Shown here: positions 1 through 7,754 of the stretch, one piece after another
Numbering within the stretch: the first letter of the stretch is position 1
Layout of the letters: the number at the start of each line of letters is the position of its first letter
From: Solwaraspora sp. WMMD406
Lineage (GTDB): Bacteria > Actinomycetota > Actinomycetes > Mycobacteriales > Micromonosporaceae
DNA length: 64,000 nt
Direction: 5' to 3'
Assembly: GCF_029626025.1 (NCBI RefSeq)
Contig: NZ_JARUBF010000001.1
Location: 4,806,001-4,870,000, forward strand
The notes under the pieces: generated by a model
Databases searched by the model: none
What the model was told of the DNA's origin: nothing
The model's input: only the letters and a program-made list of their open reading frames with translations
Position numbers and translations under genes: made by a program

Positions 1-1031
1 TCGGGCCGGGTGAGCCCGAGTTCAGCATCGTCGTACGGGACCGGCGGGGCGATCGGGCGCTGGCCGCGCTGGACCAGTTCGCGGTCGCCGCCGCGTACCT
101 GCAGGGGTGGCTGGACGTCGAGGGCGACCTGTCGGCGGCGCTGCGGATGCGGGCGTTCTTCACCGACTTCCACCCGGTGGCCCGGTTCTCCGGGCTGGTC
201 ACCGGCATGGTGCGGGGACGCCGGGAGGACGACCGTCGGGCGATCTCGCATCACTACGACGAGGAGTCCGAGTTCTTCCTCACCTTCCTGGACACCCGGC
301 ACCGCTGCTACACCGAAGGGGTGTTCGTCTCCGACGACGAACCGCTCGAAGACGCGATGAGCCGCAAGATGGACCTGGCGTTGGAAGCGATCGGTGTCAA
401 GCCGGGCGACCGGGTGCTGGAGGTCGGCGGCGGCTGGGGGGCCTTCGCCGAGCACGCGGCCCGGCGCGGCGTCGAGGTGACCACGACGACGCTGTCGCGG
501 GAGTCGGAGCGTTACCTGACCGGGCTGTTCGAGCGGGAAGGCCTCGATGTGCGGGTGGTCCGCCAGCATTTGTTCGCCTTTACCGACAACCACCGCTACG
601 ACGCGATCGTCAACATGGGCGTCACCGAGCATCTGCCCGATTACCGGCGGACCCTGCGCAAGTACGCCGAGCTACTCAAGCCGGGCGGGCATGTCTATCT
701 GGACGCGCTCGCGATGCGCCGCAAGCACATGGCGTCGGCGTTCATGAAGCGCTACATCTATCCCGGCCGGTCGGCTCCGTTGCTGTTGCACCAGTATCTG
801 CGGCACGTCGCGCGGTCGCCGTTCGAGCTGCTGAGCATCGCCGACGACCGGCACAACTACTACCTGACCTGCCGGGAGTGGGCGCGGCGGCTGGACGCGT
901 CCCGCGACGACATCGTCGGGCGGTGGGGCGAGCCGATGTACCGGCGGTTCCGGATCTTCCTGTGGGGATCGGCGGCGGGCTTCGACACCGGGCTGGTGCA
1001 GGCGTACCGCTGGGTGTTGCGGCTGTCCTGA
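1..1031 (+). CDS. SAM-dependent methyltransferase, cyclopropane-fatty-acid-synthase type (5' partial)
   Basis: The open frame runs in from the window edge (first full codon at 3), so the N-terminus is missing; the first in-frame ATG at 147 is internal. Around residue 130 of the visible part lies a SAM-binding glycine motif, VLEVGGGWGAFAEHA, followed by the acidic end of strand 2 and NMGVTEHLPDYRRTL. The C-terminal half matches CFA-synthase and mycolic-acid-methyltransferase folds. Family members transfer a methyl or methylene group from SAM to unsaturated acyl chains of membrane lipids. The substrate cannot be read from the sequence. The two-component pair that follows starts 46 bases downstream. 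Confidence 0.85.
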   Translation, partial: GPGEPEFSIVVRDRRGDRALAALDQFAVAAAYLQGWLDVEGDLSAALRMRAFFTDFHPVARFSGLVTGMVRGRREDDRRAISHHYDEESEFFLTFLDTRHRCYTEGVFVSDDEPLEDAMSRKMDLALEAIGVKPGDRVLEVGGGWGAFAEHAARRGVEVTTTTLSRESERYLTGLFEREGLDVRVVRQHLFAFTDNHRYDAIVNMGVTEHLPDYRRTLRKYAELLKPGGHVYLDALAMRRKHMASAFMKRYIYPGRSAPLLLHQYLRHVARSPFELLSIADDRHNYYLTCREWARRLDASRDDIVGRWGEPMYRRFRIFLWGSAAGFDTGLVQAYRWVLRLS

Positions 1032-1077
1032 ACCGGCCGTGGGGCGGCCGACTTGCCAGGGGCAGTACGGTCGTGAG

Positions 1078-1767
1078 GTGGCTACGGTGCTTCTGGTCGA
1101 GGACGACCACGTGGTGCGCGGCGCCATGTTGCGCTCGCTGGCCGATCGCGGGCACGCGGTCCATGCGGTCGGTACCGCCTTGGACGCGCTGCGGCGGGTC
1201 GCCGCGGAAACCCCTGACCTGGTCGTACTCGATCTGGGCCTGCCGGATCTCGACGGAGCGGACGCGCTGCGGATGCTGCGCGGCATCACCGACGTACCGA
1301 TCATCATCGCTACCGCGCGCGACGACGAACAGGCGATCGTCCGGCTGCTGCGCGCCGGGGCGGACGACTACATGGTCAAGCCGTTCACCGGGGCGCACCT
1401 GGACGCGCGGATCACCACCGTGCTGCGCCGGGCCGGCCGGGCCAGCCGCTCGGTGGCTCCGGCGGTGCACGAGGTGGGCGGGCTGCGGGTCGACGTCGGG
1501 GAACGCAGTGCCACCCTGGACGGCGAGTCGCTGGCGCTGACCCGCAAGGAGTTCGACCTGCTGGCCTATCTGGCCGCCCGTCCTGGGCGGGTAGTGTCCC
1601 GCCGGGAGCTGTTGGAGGAGGTATGGCGGCAGCCGTCAGTCGGCGAGGATCAGACCATCGACGTACATCTGTATTGGCTTCGTCGCAAAATGGGCGAGTC
1701 CGCAGCGAAACCGCGCTACCTGCGCACCGTGCGGGGGGTCGGCTTCCGGTTGGTGGTACCGGACTGA
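1078..1767 (+). CDS. OmpR/PhoB-family response regulator
   Basis: 229 residues from the GTG at 1078; a GTG at 1039 would add an implausible leader. The receiver domain (about 1-115) has the acidic pair in LLVEDD, the phospho-acceptor Asp in VVLDLGLPDLDG, the switch Thr in IIATARDD and the Lys in YMVKPF. The C-terminal winged helix (about 130-228) contains LTRKEFDLLAYLAARPGRVVSR and the usual DNA-binding end. It is the transcriptional output partner of the histidine kinase that starts three bases after its stop. The stimulus and target genes are unknown. Confidence 0.93.
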   Translation: MATVLLVEDDHVVRGAMLRSLADRGHAVHAVGTALDALRRVAAETPDLVVLDLGLPDLDGADALRMLRGITDVPIIIATARDDEQAIVRLLRAGADDYMVKPFTGAHLDARITTVLRRAGRASRSVAPAVHEVGGLRVDVGERSATLDGESLALTRKEFDLLAYLAARPGRVVSRRELLEEVWRQPSVGEDQTIDVHLYWLRRKMGESAAKPRYLRTVRGVGFRLVVPD

Positions 1768-1769
1768 GG

Positions 1770-3308
1770 TTGGCCCTGGCCTACCTCGGAGCCGGCATGA
1801 CGTCGATCATCGCCTTGGTCTTCCTCATCCCGCTCGGCCTGCAGCTGCAGCAGGAAACCCGCGAACAGGCCCTGGCCGACGCGGCGCGCCGGGCCGCGGT
1901 GATCAGCGGCGCGCTCGCCATCAGCAACGACCCGGCGACGGTACGGCGAGCGGTCGACAGCCTCGGCGAGGATCCGGCACGTCAACCCGTGGTGCACGGG
2001 CTCGACCTCGGCGGCACCGCACGGGCCACCCCCGAGGACCTCGCCAGCGCCACGGGATCGGACAGCCCGGTGGTGGTGGCCGCCGACGGTGGAGTGCTGC
2101 GACTGGAACCGGTGACCGTCGGCGACACCGTGACCGCGATCGAGGTGTTCGTACCTGACGCCGAACTCAACCGGGGCGCGGCCGGCACCTGGGCGCTGCT
2201 CATCGCGATCGCGGCCGGGCTGGTGGTCATGTCCGTGATCGTCGTGGACCGGATCGCGGCCCGCGCGGTCGCGTCGACCCAAGGGCTGGTCAAAGCGGCG
2301 CTGGCGGTCGGCGACGGCGACCTGGGCGTGCGCATCCAGCCCAGCGGTCCCCGGGAACTCGCCGAGGCCGGATACGCATTCAACCGGATGGCCGACCGGC
2401 TGGTGGTCTCCCGTACCGACGAACGTGAACTCGTCGCGGACCTGTCACACCGGCTGCGGACACCGCTGACCGTCCTGCGTCTCGACGCCGACGCGCTCGA
2501 CTCCGACGACACCAGCGTCGGCTCGTTCAGCGAAGCCGAACTGGACCGTCGGCGCACGATCCGCCGCATCCGGCAGGCGATCGTCACCCTCGAAGGTGAG
2601 ATCGACGTGCTGATCAACACCACCCGCAAGACGGTCATCCAGGAGACCGGTCCGGGCAGCTGCGACGTCAGCGAGGTGGTCCGGGACCGGATGGTCTTCT
2701 GGTCGGCGCTGGCCGGCGACCAGAACCGGCCCTACAACGTGATCGGTGCCCAGCTGCGGACACCCGTCCCGGTCCCCCGCGCGGAGCTGGCGGCCGCCCT
2801 CGACGCCGTCCTCGGCAACGTCTTCCGCTACACCCCACAGGGGACCGCGTTCGAGGTGGCGGTCTCCCGGCGGGACGGGTACGTGGCGATCCGGGTCGAC
2901 GACGCCGGACCGGGCATCGCCAACCCTGACCGGGCGCTGCGCCGGGGCGCCAGCGACCAGGGCTCCACCGGACTCGGACTGGACATCGCCAAACGGGTCG
3001 CGTTGCAGGCCAACGGCTCGGTGAGCCTGGACCGGGCCCGACTCGGCGGTGCCAGCGTCGTGATGCTGCTCGCCGACGCGGAGGCCGCTCCACCCCGGCC
3101 GGTGAGCCGGTTCGGCCTGGTCGGCCGGTTGGCCCGCGAACGCGACAAGGACCGCAACCGGGACCGGGGCCGCGACAAGGACCGGGACCGAGACAAGGAC
3201 CGGGGCCGCGACCGCGCCGGTGGCAGCGGACGGGACCGGGAACCGGCCGACCGCGCGGAACGGGACGCCGACCCGCCGCGCTTCCGGCACCGATCGCCGC
3301 GCGACTGA
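1770..3308 (+). CDS. membrane sensor histidine kinase
   Basis: The likely start is the TTG at 1770, 3 bp after the regulator stop; ATG 1797 is the alternative. Two membrane segments (about 9-28 and 135-157) bracket an extracytoplasmic domain of about 105 residues, then a HAMP linker, an H-box (DLSHRLRTPLTVLRL, phospho-acceptor His), an N-box-like region (LGNVFRYTPQG) and G-boxes (DDAGPGI, GSTGLGLDIAKR). It phosphorylates the preceding regulator. Oddity: the last 60 or so residues form a mixed-charge tail of repeated Arg-Asp/Lys-Asp units (from about 3127), not usual for the family and probably disordered. Confidence 0.92.
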   Translation: MALAYLGAGMTSIIALVFLIPLGLQLQQETREQALADAARRAAVISGALAISNDPATVRRAVDSLGEDPARQPVVHGLDLGGTARATPEDLASATGSDSPVVVAADGGVLRLEPVTVGDTVTAIEVFVPDAELNRGAAGTWALLIAIAAGLVVMSVIVVDRIAARAVASTQGLVKAALAVGDGDLGVRIQPSGPRELAEAGYAFNRMADRLVVSRTDERELVADLSHRLRTPLTVLRLDADALDSDDTSVGSFSEAELDRRRTIRRIRQAIVTLEGEIDVLINTTRKTVIQETGPGSCDVSEVVRDRMVFWSALAGDQNRPYNVIGAQLRTPVPVPRAELAAALDAVLGNVFRYTPQGTAFEVAVSRRDGYVAIRVDDAGPGIANPDRALRRGASDQGSTGLGLDIAKRVALQANGSVSLDRARLGGASVVMLLADAEAAPPRPVSRFGLVGRLARERDKDRNRDRGRDKDRDRDKDRGRDRAGGSGRDREPADRAERDADPPRFRHRSPRD

Positions 3309-3585
3309 GTCGGTGTACCCGTCGAGACTGCCCTCGATCAGGTGAGCCGAACGACGACCCGCACGCCCACCCCAAACGCAAGTCTTCCTTAGGTCTGGAT
3401 TAACGGCGTTCCAGTCGGCGGCCCACGGATGGCACCATCTGCTGCGAACCCAACCTGTTCCTTGGACCATCACCCGCAGTTCCGTCCCGAACCACCGGTC
3501 CAGGGGACGCCCACGCGCGGCGGGGCTCGGTCCCCCAACTCCCTGTCCCGCCGCGCGCCCACCCTCGGCAGTGAGGCAGGTCGAC

Positions 3586-3927
3586 GTGTCAGCGCCGCTA
3601 CGGAACTCCCCGACCGGGACCCGGCGGGGCGGACAAGAGACCGACTCGACACTCACCGACGCCGACGACGCACCGGTGCTGTCCGGCCGCCGGTTGTTGC
3701 GGTGGACGGCGGTCGTCGGCGCGCTGGTGATCGCGGTCCTCGCCTGCTGGCAGGACCCCGGCTACGCGCTCGACGACGGCCGCTGGAGCGAACACCCCGG
3801 TACCGGTCCGGCGTCGGCCGGCACGGCGGGGCTCGTCGCGACGGTGGTCGTCGCGCTGCTGATCGCCCGGGGCACCCGGATCAGCTGGTCGCCGTCGCCG
3901 TCGCCAGGTAACCGTCGATCTCGCTGA
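3586..3927 (+). CDS. small two-helix membrane protein, unknown function
   Basis: 113 residues from GTG 3586 (GTG 3571 is possible; AGGCAGG precedes 3586). Two hydrophobic segments (WTAVVGALVIAVLACW and AGLVATVVVALLIA) flank a short loop, after a polar acidic N-terminus. The last 47 bases overlap the end of the convergent deaminase gene, so the serine/proline-rich tail may be fortuitous. No family recognised. Reading frame, GC3 and helix spacing make it plausible but not certain. The 260 bases before it (3309-3570) hold no gene; the stretch 3380-3410 is slightly AT-richer and may carry the promoter. Confidence 0.5.
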   Translation: MSAPLRNSPTGTRRGGQETDSTLTDADDAPVLSGRRLLRWTAVVGALVIAVLACWQDPGYALDDGRWSEHPGTGPASAGTAGLVATVVVALLIARGTRISWSPSPSPGNRRSR

Positions 3928-4942
3928 GCAGCGCCGCCTGCGCCGGTCGGGGCAGGAACGACGCGGTCACCGCGTTACGCGCCAACTCCGCCAGCACCGG
4001 CGGACCACCGTCGAGCAGGGACGCCGCCACGGCGTACTCCCGGTTGAGGGTGGTGCCGAACATCGGCGGATCGTCGGAGTTGATCGTCACCAGCAGACCG
4101 GCGGCGACCATGTCGGGCAGCGGGTGGGCGGCCAACGTCGGGACGGCACCGGTACGCAGGTTGGACGTCGGGCACACCTCCAGCGGGATCCGCCGCTGCG
4201 CCAACAGCTCGACCAGCTTCGGGTCCCGCAGGCAGGACGTGCCGTGCCCGATCCGCTCGGCGCGCAACTCCCGTACCGCGTCCCAGATCGTCTCCGGACC
4301 GGTGGTCTCGCCCGCGTGCGGCACCGAGTGCAACCCGGCCGCCCGCGCCTGGTCGAAGTACGGCTTGAACTGCGGCCGGGGAACCCCGATCTCCGGGCCA
4401 CCCAGACCGAAGCTGAGCAGACCGTCCGGTGCCTCCTCCAGACAGATCCGCAGGGTCTCCTCGGCCGCCGGCAGACCCGCCTCACCCGGGATGTCGAAGC
4501 ACCAGCGCAGCTCCACCCCGAAGTCGGCCCGGGCCCGCTGGCGGGCGTCCTCGATCGCCGCGCAGAACGCCGGGGCGGCGATCCCCCGACGCACGTGCGA
4601 GTACGGCGTCACCGTGAGCTCGGCGTAGCGGACCTGCTGCCCGGCGAGTTCACGGGCCACCTCGTAGGTGAGCGTCCAGACGTCCTCGTCGTCCCGGATC
4701 ACATCGACCACACTCAGATAGATCTCGATGAAGTGGGCGAAGTCCCGGAAGACGAAGTAGTCGGCCAGGGCGGCGGGATCCGTGGGCACCGGGCTGTGCC
4801 CCTCGTGTCGCTGCGCGAGTTCGGCGACGATCCGGGGCGAGGCCGAACCGACGTGGTGCACGTGCAACTCGACCTTGGGCAGACCGGCGATGAACGCCGA
4901 CAGGTCCGGCGACGGACCCGATGGCACTGGCAACTCGGTCAC
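3881..4942 (-). CDS. adenosine deaminase family (adenosine or aminofutalosine deaminase)
   Basis: 353 residues from GTG 4942, with GAGGAGG about 12 bases upstream. Zinc and catalytic motifs of the amidohydrolase family are present: ELHVHHVGS near residue 25 (HxH), SVPHAGET, ERIGHGTS and TINSDDPPMFGT. The HVHHVGS form, rather than the usual HVHLDGS, resembles Streptomyces proteins shown to deaminate 6-amino-6-deoxyfutalosine in the futalosine menaquinone route. The substrate may therefore be aminofutalosine rather than adenosine; this is recalled family knowledge, not proven here. The gene is monocistronic and divergent from the aldo/keto reductase. Confidence 0.88.
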   Translation of the reverse strand: MTELPVPSGPSPDLSAFIAGLPKVELHVHHVGSASPRIVAELAQRHEGHSPVPTDPAALADYFVFRDFAHFIEIYLSVVDVIRDDEDVWTLTYEVARELAGQQVRYAELTVTPYSHVRRGIAAPAFCAAIEDARQRARADFGVELRWCFDIPGEAGLPAAEETLRICLEEAPDGLLSFGLGGPEIGVPRPQFKPYFDQARAAGLHSVPHAGETTGPETIWDAVRELRAERIGHGTSCLRDPKLVELLAQRRIPLEVCPTSNLRTGAVPTLAAHPLPDMVAAGLLVTINSDDPPMFGTTLNREYAVAASLLDGGPPVLAELARNAVTASFLPRPAQAALLSEIDGYLATATATS

Positions 4943-5044
4943 CTGACTGCTCAGCCTCCTCGCGCGACGGGCAGCGCCGAGCGTACCGTCCGGGCGGTCG
5001 TCCGGGTTCTCCGGCCGGCCGGACGGGCTCGCCGGCCGGTCGTC

Positions 5045-5059
5045 TAGGCTCAGCCGGTG
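5045..5059 (+). promoter_or_regulatory. probable leaderless promoter of the aldo/keto reductase
   Basis: A TAGGCT -10-like hexamer (5045-5050) ends six bases before the GTG at 5057, so transcription should begin at or next to the start codon. No Shine-Dalgarno is visible. Leaderless genes of this type are common in actinobacteria. A similar TAGGCT stands 32 bases before the acetyltransferase start at 10787. Confidence 0.45.
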
Positions 5060-6043
5060 GACAAGCGAACGTTTGTGCGGCTCGGCCGCACCGTGGGAGC
5101 CGTCGGCCTCGGGGCCTGGCAGCTCGGCGCGGACTGGGGAACGGTCAGCGAGGACGACGCGCTGGCCACGCTGACCGCCGCCGTCGAGGCGGGCACCACC
5201 TTCCTGGACACCGCCGACGTGTACGGCGACGGCCGCAGTGAGCGGATCATCGGTCGTTTCCTGCGGAACCGGCCGGCCGGGGCCGACCTGTTCGTGGCCA
5301 CCAAGATGGGCCGCCGGGTCGCCCAGCGGGCCGACGCGTACGTGCTGGACAACTTCCGGGCCTGGACCGACCGGTCGCGTACCAACCTGGGCATGGACAC
5401 CCTGGACCTGGTCCAGCTGCACTGCCCGCCGACCGAGGTCCTGCACACCGACGGGGTCTACGACGCACTGGACACCCTGGTCGCCGAGAAACGGATCGCC
5501 GCGTACGGGGTGAGCGTGGAAACCGTCGACGAGGCGTTGGCGGCGATCGCCCGGCCGACCGTGGCCAGCGTGCAGATCATCCTCAACGCGTTCCGTCTCA
5601 AGCCGCTCGAACGGGTCCTGCCGGCCGCGCGGGCCGCCGGCGTGGGGATCATCGCGCGGGTGCCGCTGGCCAGCGGACTGCTCTCCGGCCGCTACGACGA
5701 ACAGACCCGGTTCGCCGACGACGACCATCGCACGTTCAACCGTGAAGGGACCGCGTTCGACGTCGGCGAAACCTTCTCCGGGGTGGACTTCGCCATCGGG
5801 CTGGCCGCCGTCCGCCGCCTCGCGCCGCTGGTCGGCGAGCAGGTGACCATGGCGCAGTTCGCGCTGCGGTGGCTGCTGGACCAGCCCGGGGTCACCGTGG
5901 CCATTCCCGGTGCGCGCAATCCGCAGCAGGCGCGGGACAACGCGACGGCCGGTGAGCTCGCCCCGTTGGACGAGGAGACCCATCGGGCGGTGGCCGCCGT
6001 CTACGACGAACTGATCCGCCCGCAGGTCCACCACCGCTGGTGA
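5057..6043 (+). CDS. aldo/keto reductase
   Basis: 328 residues. A TIM-barrel NADPH-dependent reductase: catalytic Asp and Tyr in FLDTADVYGDGRSE, the Lys in FVATKMG, and the His in DLVQLHCPP. The C-terminal FALRWLLDQPGVTVAIPGA is typical of the AKR11/AKR13-like group and contacts the cofactor. It reduces carbonyl compounds; the physiological substrate is unknown. The start is GTG 5057, apparently leaderless. It ends 54 bases before a strong terminator that separates it from the convergent cold-shock gene. Confidence 0.92.
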   Translation: MDKRTFVRLGRTVGAVGLGAWQLGADWGTVSEDDALATLTAAVEAGTTFLDTADVYGDGRSERIIGRFLRNRPAGADLFVATKMGRRVAQRADAYVLDNFRAWTDRSRTNLGMDTLDLVQLHCPPTEVLHTDGVYDALDTLVAEKRIAAYGVSVETVDEALAAIARPTVASVQIILNAFRLKPLERVLPAARAAGVGIIARVPLASGLLSGRYDEQTRFADDDHRTFNREGTAFDVGETFSGVDFAIGLAAVRRLAPLVGEQVTMAQFALRWLLDQPGVTVAIPGARNPQQARDNATAGELAPLDEETHRAVAAVYDELIRPQVHHRW

Positions 6044-6064
6044 CCGCCGTCCGGCACGGCCACG

Positions 6065-6098
6065 AGCGTCCGGTACAGCCAAGCGTCCGGTACAGCCA
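6065..6098 (+). repeat. 17-bp tandem duplication after the aldo/keto reductase
   Basis: Two identical 17-base copies (6065-6081 and 6082-6098; unit begins AGCGTCCGG and ends AGCCA). A diverged third copy lies at about 6046-6063, directly after the stop codon. It abuts the terminator stem. Confidence 0.85.
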
Positions 6099-6134
6099 AG
6101 AGCCTCGCATCCCGGCCAGGGTGCGAGGCTCTTG
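6097..6134. terminator. bidirectional terminator between convergent genes
   Basis: Perfect 13-bp inverted repeat (CAAGAGCCTCGCA / TGCGAGGCTCTTG) with a 12-base loop, between the aldo/keto reductase and cspA stops. No long U-tract, as is usual in actinobacteria. Confidence 0.85.
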
Positions 6135-6186
6135 TCACGACCGTTGCGGGTCAGTGCCAGGACCGGCAGGGCGCCGGCCGCTGGGA

Positions 6187-6390
6187 TCAGATGGGGCGGA
6201 CCTGCTCAGCCTGCGGGCCCTTCTGGCCTTGGGCGATCTCGAACTCCACCCGCTGGTTCTCCTCCAGCGTCCGGTAGCCGCTGGTCTGGATGGCCGAGAA
6301 GTGGACGAACACGTCAGCACCCCCGCCGTCGACGGTGATGAAGCCGAAGCCCTTGTCTGCGTTGAACCACTTCACGGTTCCCTGCGCCAT
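6187..6390 (-). CDS. cspA: cold-shock protein, CspA family
   Basis: 67 residues, the full family length. A single OB-fold with RNP1 (KGFGFITV) and RNP2 (DVFVHFSAI) that binds single-stranded RNA/DNA and acts as an RNA chaperone. The start is fixed by AAGGAG seven bases before the ATG. The 5' region (6391-6600) is gene-free, and a long untranslated leader is usual for csp genes. Whether this copy is cold-induced or a constitutive housekeeping copy cannot be told. Confidence 0.96.
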   Translation of the reverse strand: MAQGTVKWFNADKGFGFITVDGGGADVFVHFSAIQTSGYRTLEENQRVEFEIAQGQKGPQAEQVRPI

Positions 6391-6662
6391 GTGTATCTCC
6401 TTCTGAAACTGGCGGCCAAGCACGCCGTGCGGCCGGTTGGCCGTTTTCGAGCAGCGGCGCCTGAGGTGGCCCCCGGTGAAGGAGGACTCTCAACCCACGC
6501 TGTCTCGCAACAGCGTGGACAGCAAACCACGTACGCAAAAACTTCGCACAGCCTACCTGACGAACGTCGCCGACATGTGACCTGAGACGCCCCTCATCCC
6601 CCTCGTGGCGGACTCGAAACCAGGGGTCCTCGGCCGACCGCCGACCGGCACGGCCACCCTGG

Positions 6663-6962
6663 TCAGCTAGGCCAGCGGCCGGTCAACCGGCGTACCCCGG
6701 TGGCACCGCCCCGGTCCACCGCGGCCCGTACGACCGAGAAGATCGCGCCCTGCAGGGCGGCGGCGGCGAGCACCTCGCCCCAGCCTCGTTCCTCGTCGAT
6801 CGGGCTGGGTGCGTCGTCCTCGCCGGCCGCCAACTTCCAGACCTGTCGGAAAACGACGCCCGCCAACGCCCCGGCGGCGAATCCCAGTACCAGCCCCACC
6901 GGACGGTAGGCCAACTTGTTGACCGGCTTGCTCACCGACGCCTTCCTCTCATCATCAGCCAC
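6663..6962 (-). CDS. DUF4235 small membrane protein
   Basis: 99 residues from GTG 6962. The N-terminus VNKLAYRPVGLVLGFAAGALAGVVFRQVWKL carries a glycine-rich membrane hairpin, and the C-terminus LQGAIFSVVRAAVDRGGATG is also DUF4235-like. It overlaps the upstream DUF3618 gene by 31 bases, so the two are translationally linked. Last gene of a minus-strand envelope operon (MscS channel, holin-like, DUF3618, DUF4235). Function unknown. Confidence 0.82.
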   Translation of the reverse strand: MADDERKASVSKPVNKLAYRPVGLVLGFAAGALAGVVFRQVWKLAAGEDDAPSPIDEERGWGEVLAAAALQGAIFSVVRAAVDRGGATGVRRLTGRWPS

Positions 6963-7267
6963 ACCACCACGACCACCGCGACCGTCGCACCGGACACCAC
7001 CAACGCGGGAGTCCGCCGGGCCACCATAGCCGGAACCTGACGGCGCAGGTCCGTCCGGCGGGCCCGCTGGACCGCCCCGGTGGCCTGGTCGCGCAGACGC
7101 TGTCCGGTACGTGCCGCGCCGAGCCGCACCCGGCTCTTGACGTCGGTCTTCGCGGCCAGCGCCTGTACCGTCTGGCCGAGCTCGGCCCGGGTCTGCCGGA
7201 TCTCGGCGCGGAGCAGTTCGAGATCGCCGCTGCCGTTGCCGTTCGTACCGGGAGGGTGCGGGGTCAT
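6932..7267 (-). CDS. DUF3618 membrane-anchored protein
   Basis: 111 residues. The motif LRAEIRQTRAELGQTVQALAAKTDV near residues 20-45 is characteristic of DUF3618 (a helical segment), and one membrane helix (LVVSGATVAVVVVVWLMM) lies near the C-terminus before an Arg-rich end. The ATG overlaps the stop of the upstream holin-like gene (ATGA at 7264-7267). Such proteins usually travel with DUF1469/holin-like and DUF4235 genes, as here. Probably envelope-associated; no enzymatic motif. Confidence 0.85.
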   Translation of the reverse strand: MTPHPPGTNGNGSGDLELLRAEIRQTRAELGQTVQALAAKTDVKSRVRLGAARTGQRLRDQATGAVQRARRTDLRRQVPAMVARRTPALVVSGATVAVVVVVWLMMRGRRR

Positions 7268-7701
7268 GACCGCCTCCCCCGCTTCATCGCGGCGCTCACC
7301 ACGGTCACGTCCGCACGTACGCTGTCGGCGGCCGCCGTCGGCACCGCCGGCGCGGCCTGGCGGACCTGACGTCGGCCGGCGATCGCCAGGCCACCGGCCA
7401 GCGCGAAGAGCAGGACCGCGATGGTCAACGCCGCCACCCAGGGCGGCCACGCCTGGCCCAGCAGCAGCACGGCCGCCGCGATCAGGGTGGCCAGGCCGTA
7501 CAGGGCGAGAACGCCACCGCCGCCGAACAAGCCAATGCCGAAACCGGCATGCTTACCCTTTTCCGTCAATTCGGCTCGGGCCAACGCCAACTCGTCGCGG
7601 ACCAGCCGGGAAATCTGCTCACCGGCCTGCTGGACGAGTTCGGCGGTGGACCGATCGTCGGTGGCCCGGTCGGCGGGCGGCCGGTGCAAGACGTCGGCCA
7701 T
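7264..7701 (-). CDS. holin-like membrane protein (Phage_holin_3_6 / DUF1469 type)
   Basis: 145 residues. An amphipathic N-terminal segment (TAELVQQAGEQISRLVRDELALARAEL) is followed by two membrane helices (residues about 52-75 and 82-107) and a basic tail. The start is fixed by a near-perfect AAAGGAGG seven bases upstream of ATG 7701. Despite the family name, no prophage surrounds it. In actinobacteria these genes sit in small envelope operons with DUF3618 and DUF4235. Confidence 0.85.
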   Translation of the reverse strand: MADVLHRPPADRATDDRSTAELVQQAGEQISRLVRDELALARAELTEKGKHAGFGIGLFGGGGVLALYGLATLIAAAVLLLGQAWPPWVAALTIAVLLFALAGGLAIAGRRQVRQAAPAVPTAAADSVRADVTVVSAAMKRGRRS

Positions 7702-7754
7702 CTGATTGCCTCCTTTCCCGCTGTTCGACGCTGTATGCCCGCGTGGGGCCCGGA

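Noticed and set aside
3429-3911. Plus-strand frame in another phase over the small membrane gene
   Set aside because: Arg/Pro-rich translation typical of a shifted frame in GC-rich DNA.
4943-6082. N-terminal extension of the deaminase frame (minus strand to 6082)
   Set aside because: It is the antisense of the aldo/keto reductase; the deaminase family begins after GTG 4942.
7264-7701. Prophage, from the holin-like gene
   Set aside because: No other phage genes surround it; this holin-like family is chromosomal in actinobacteria and sits with DUF3618/DUF4235 genes.
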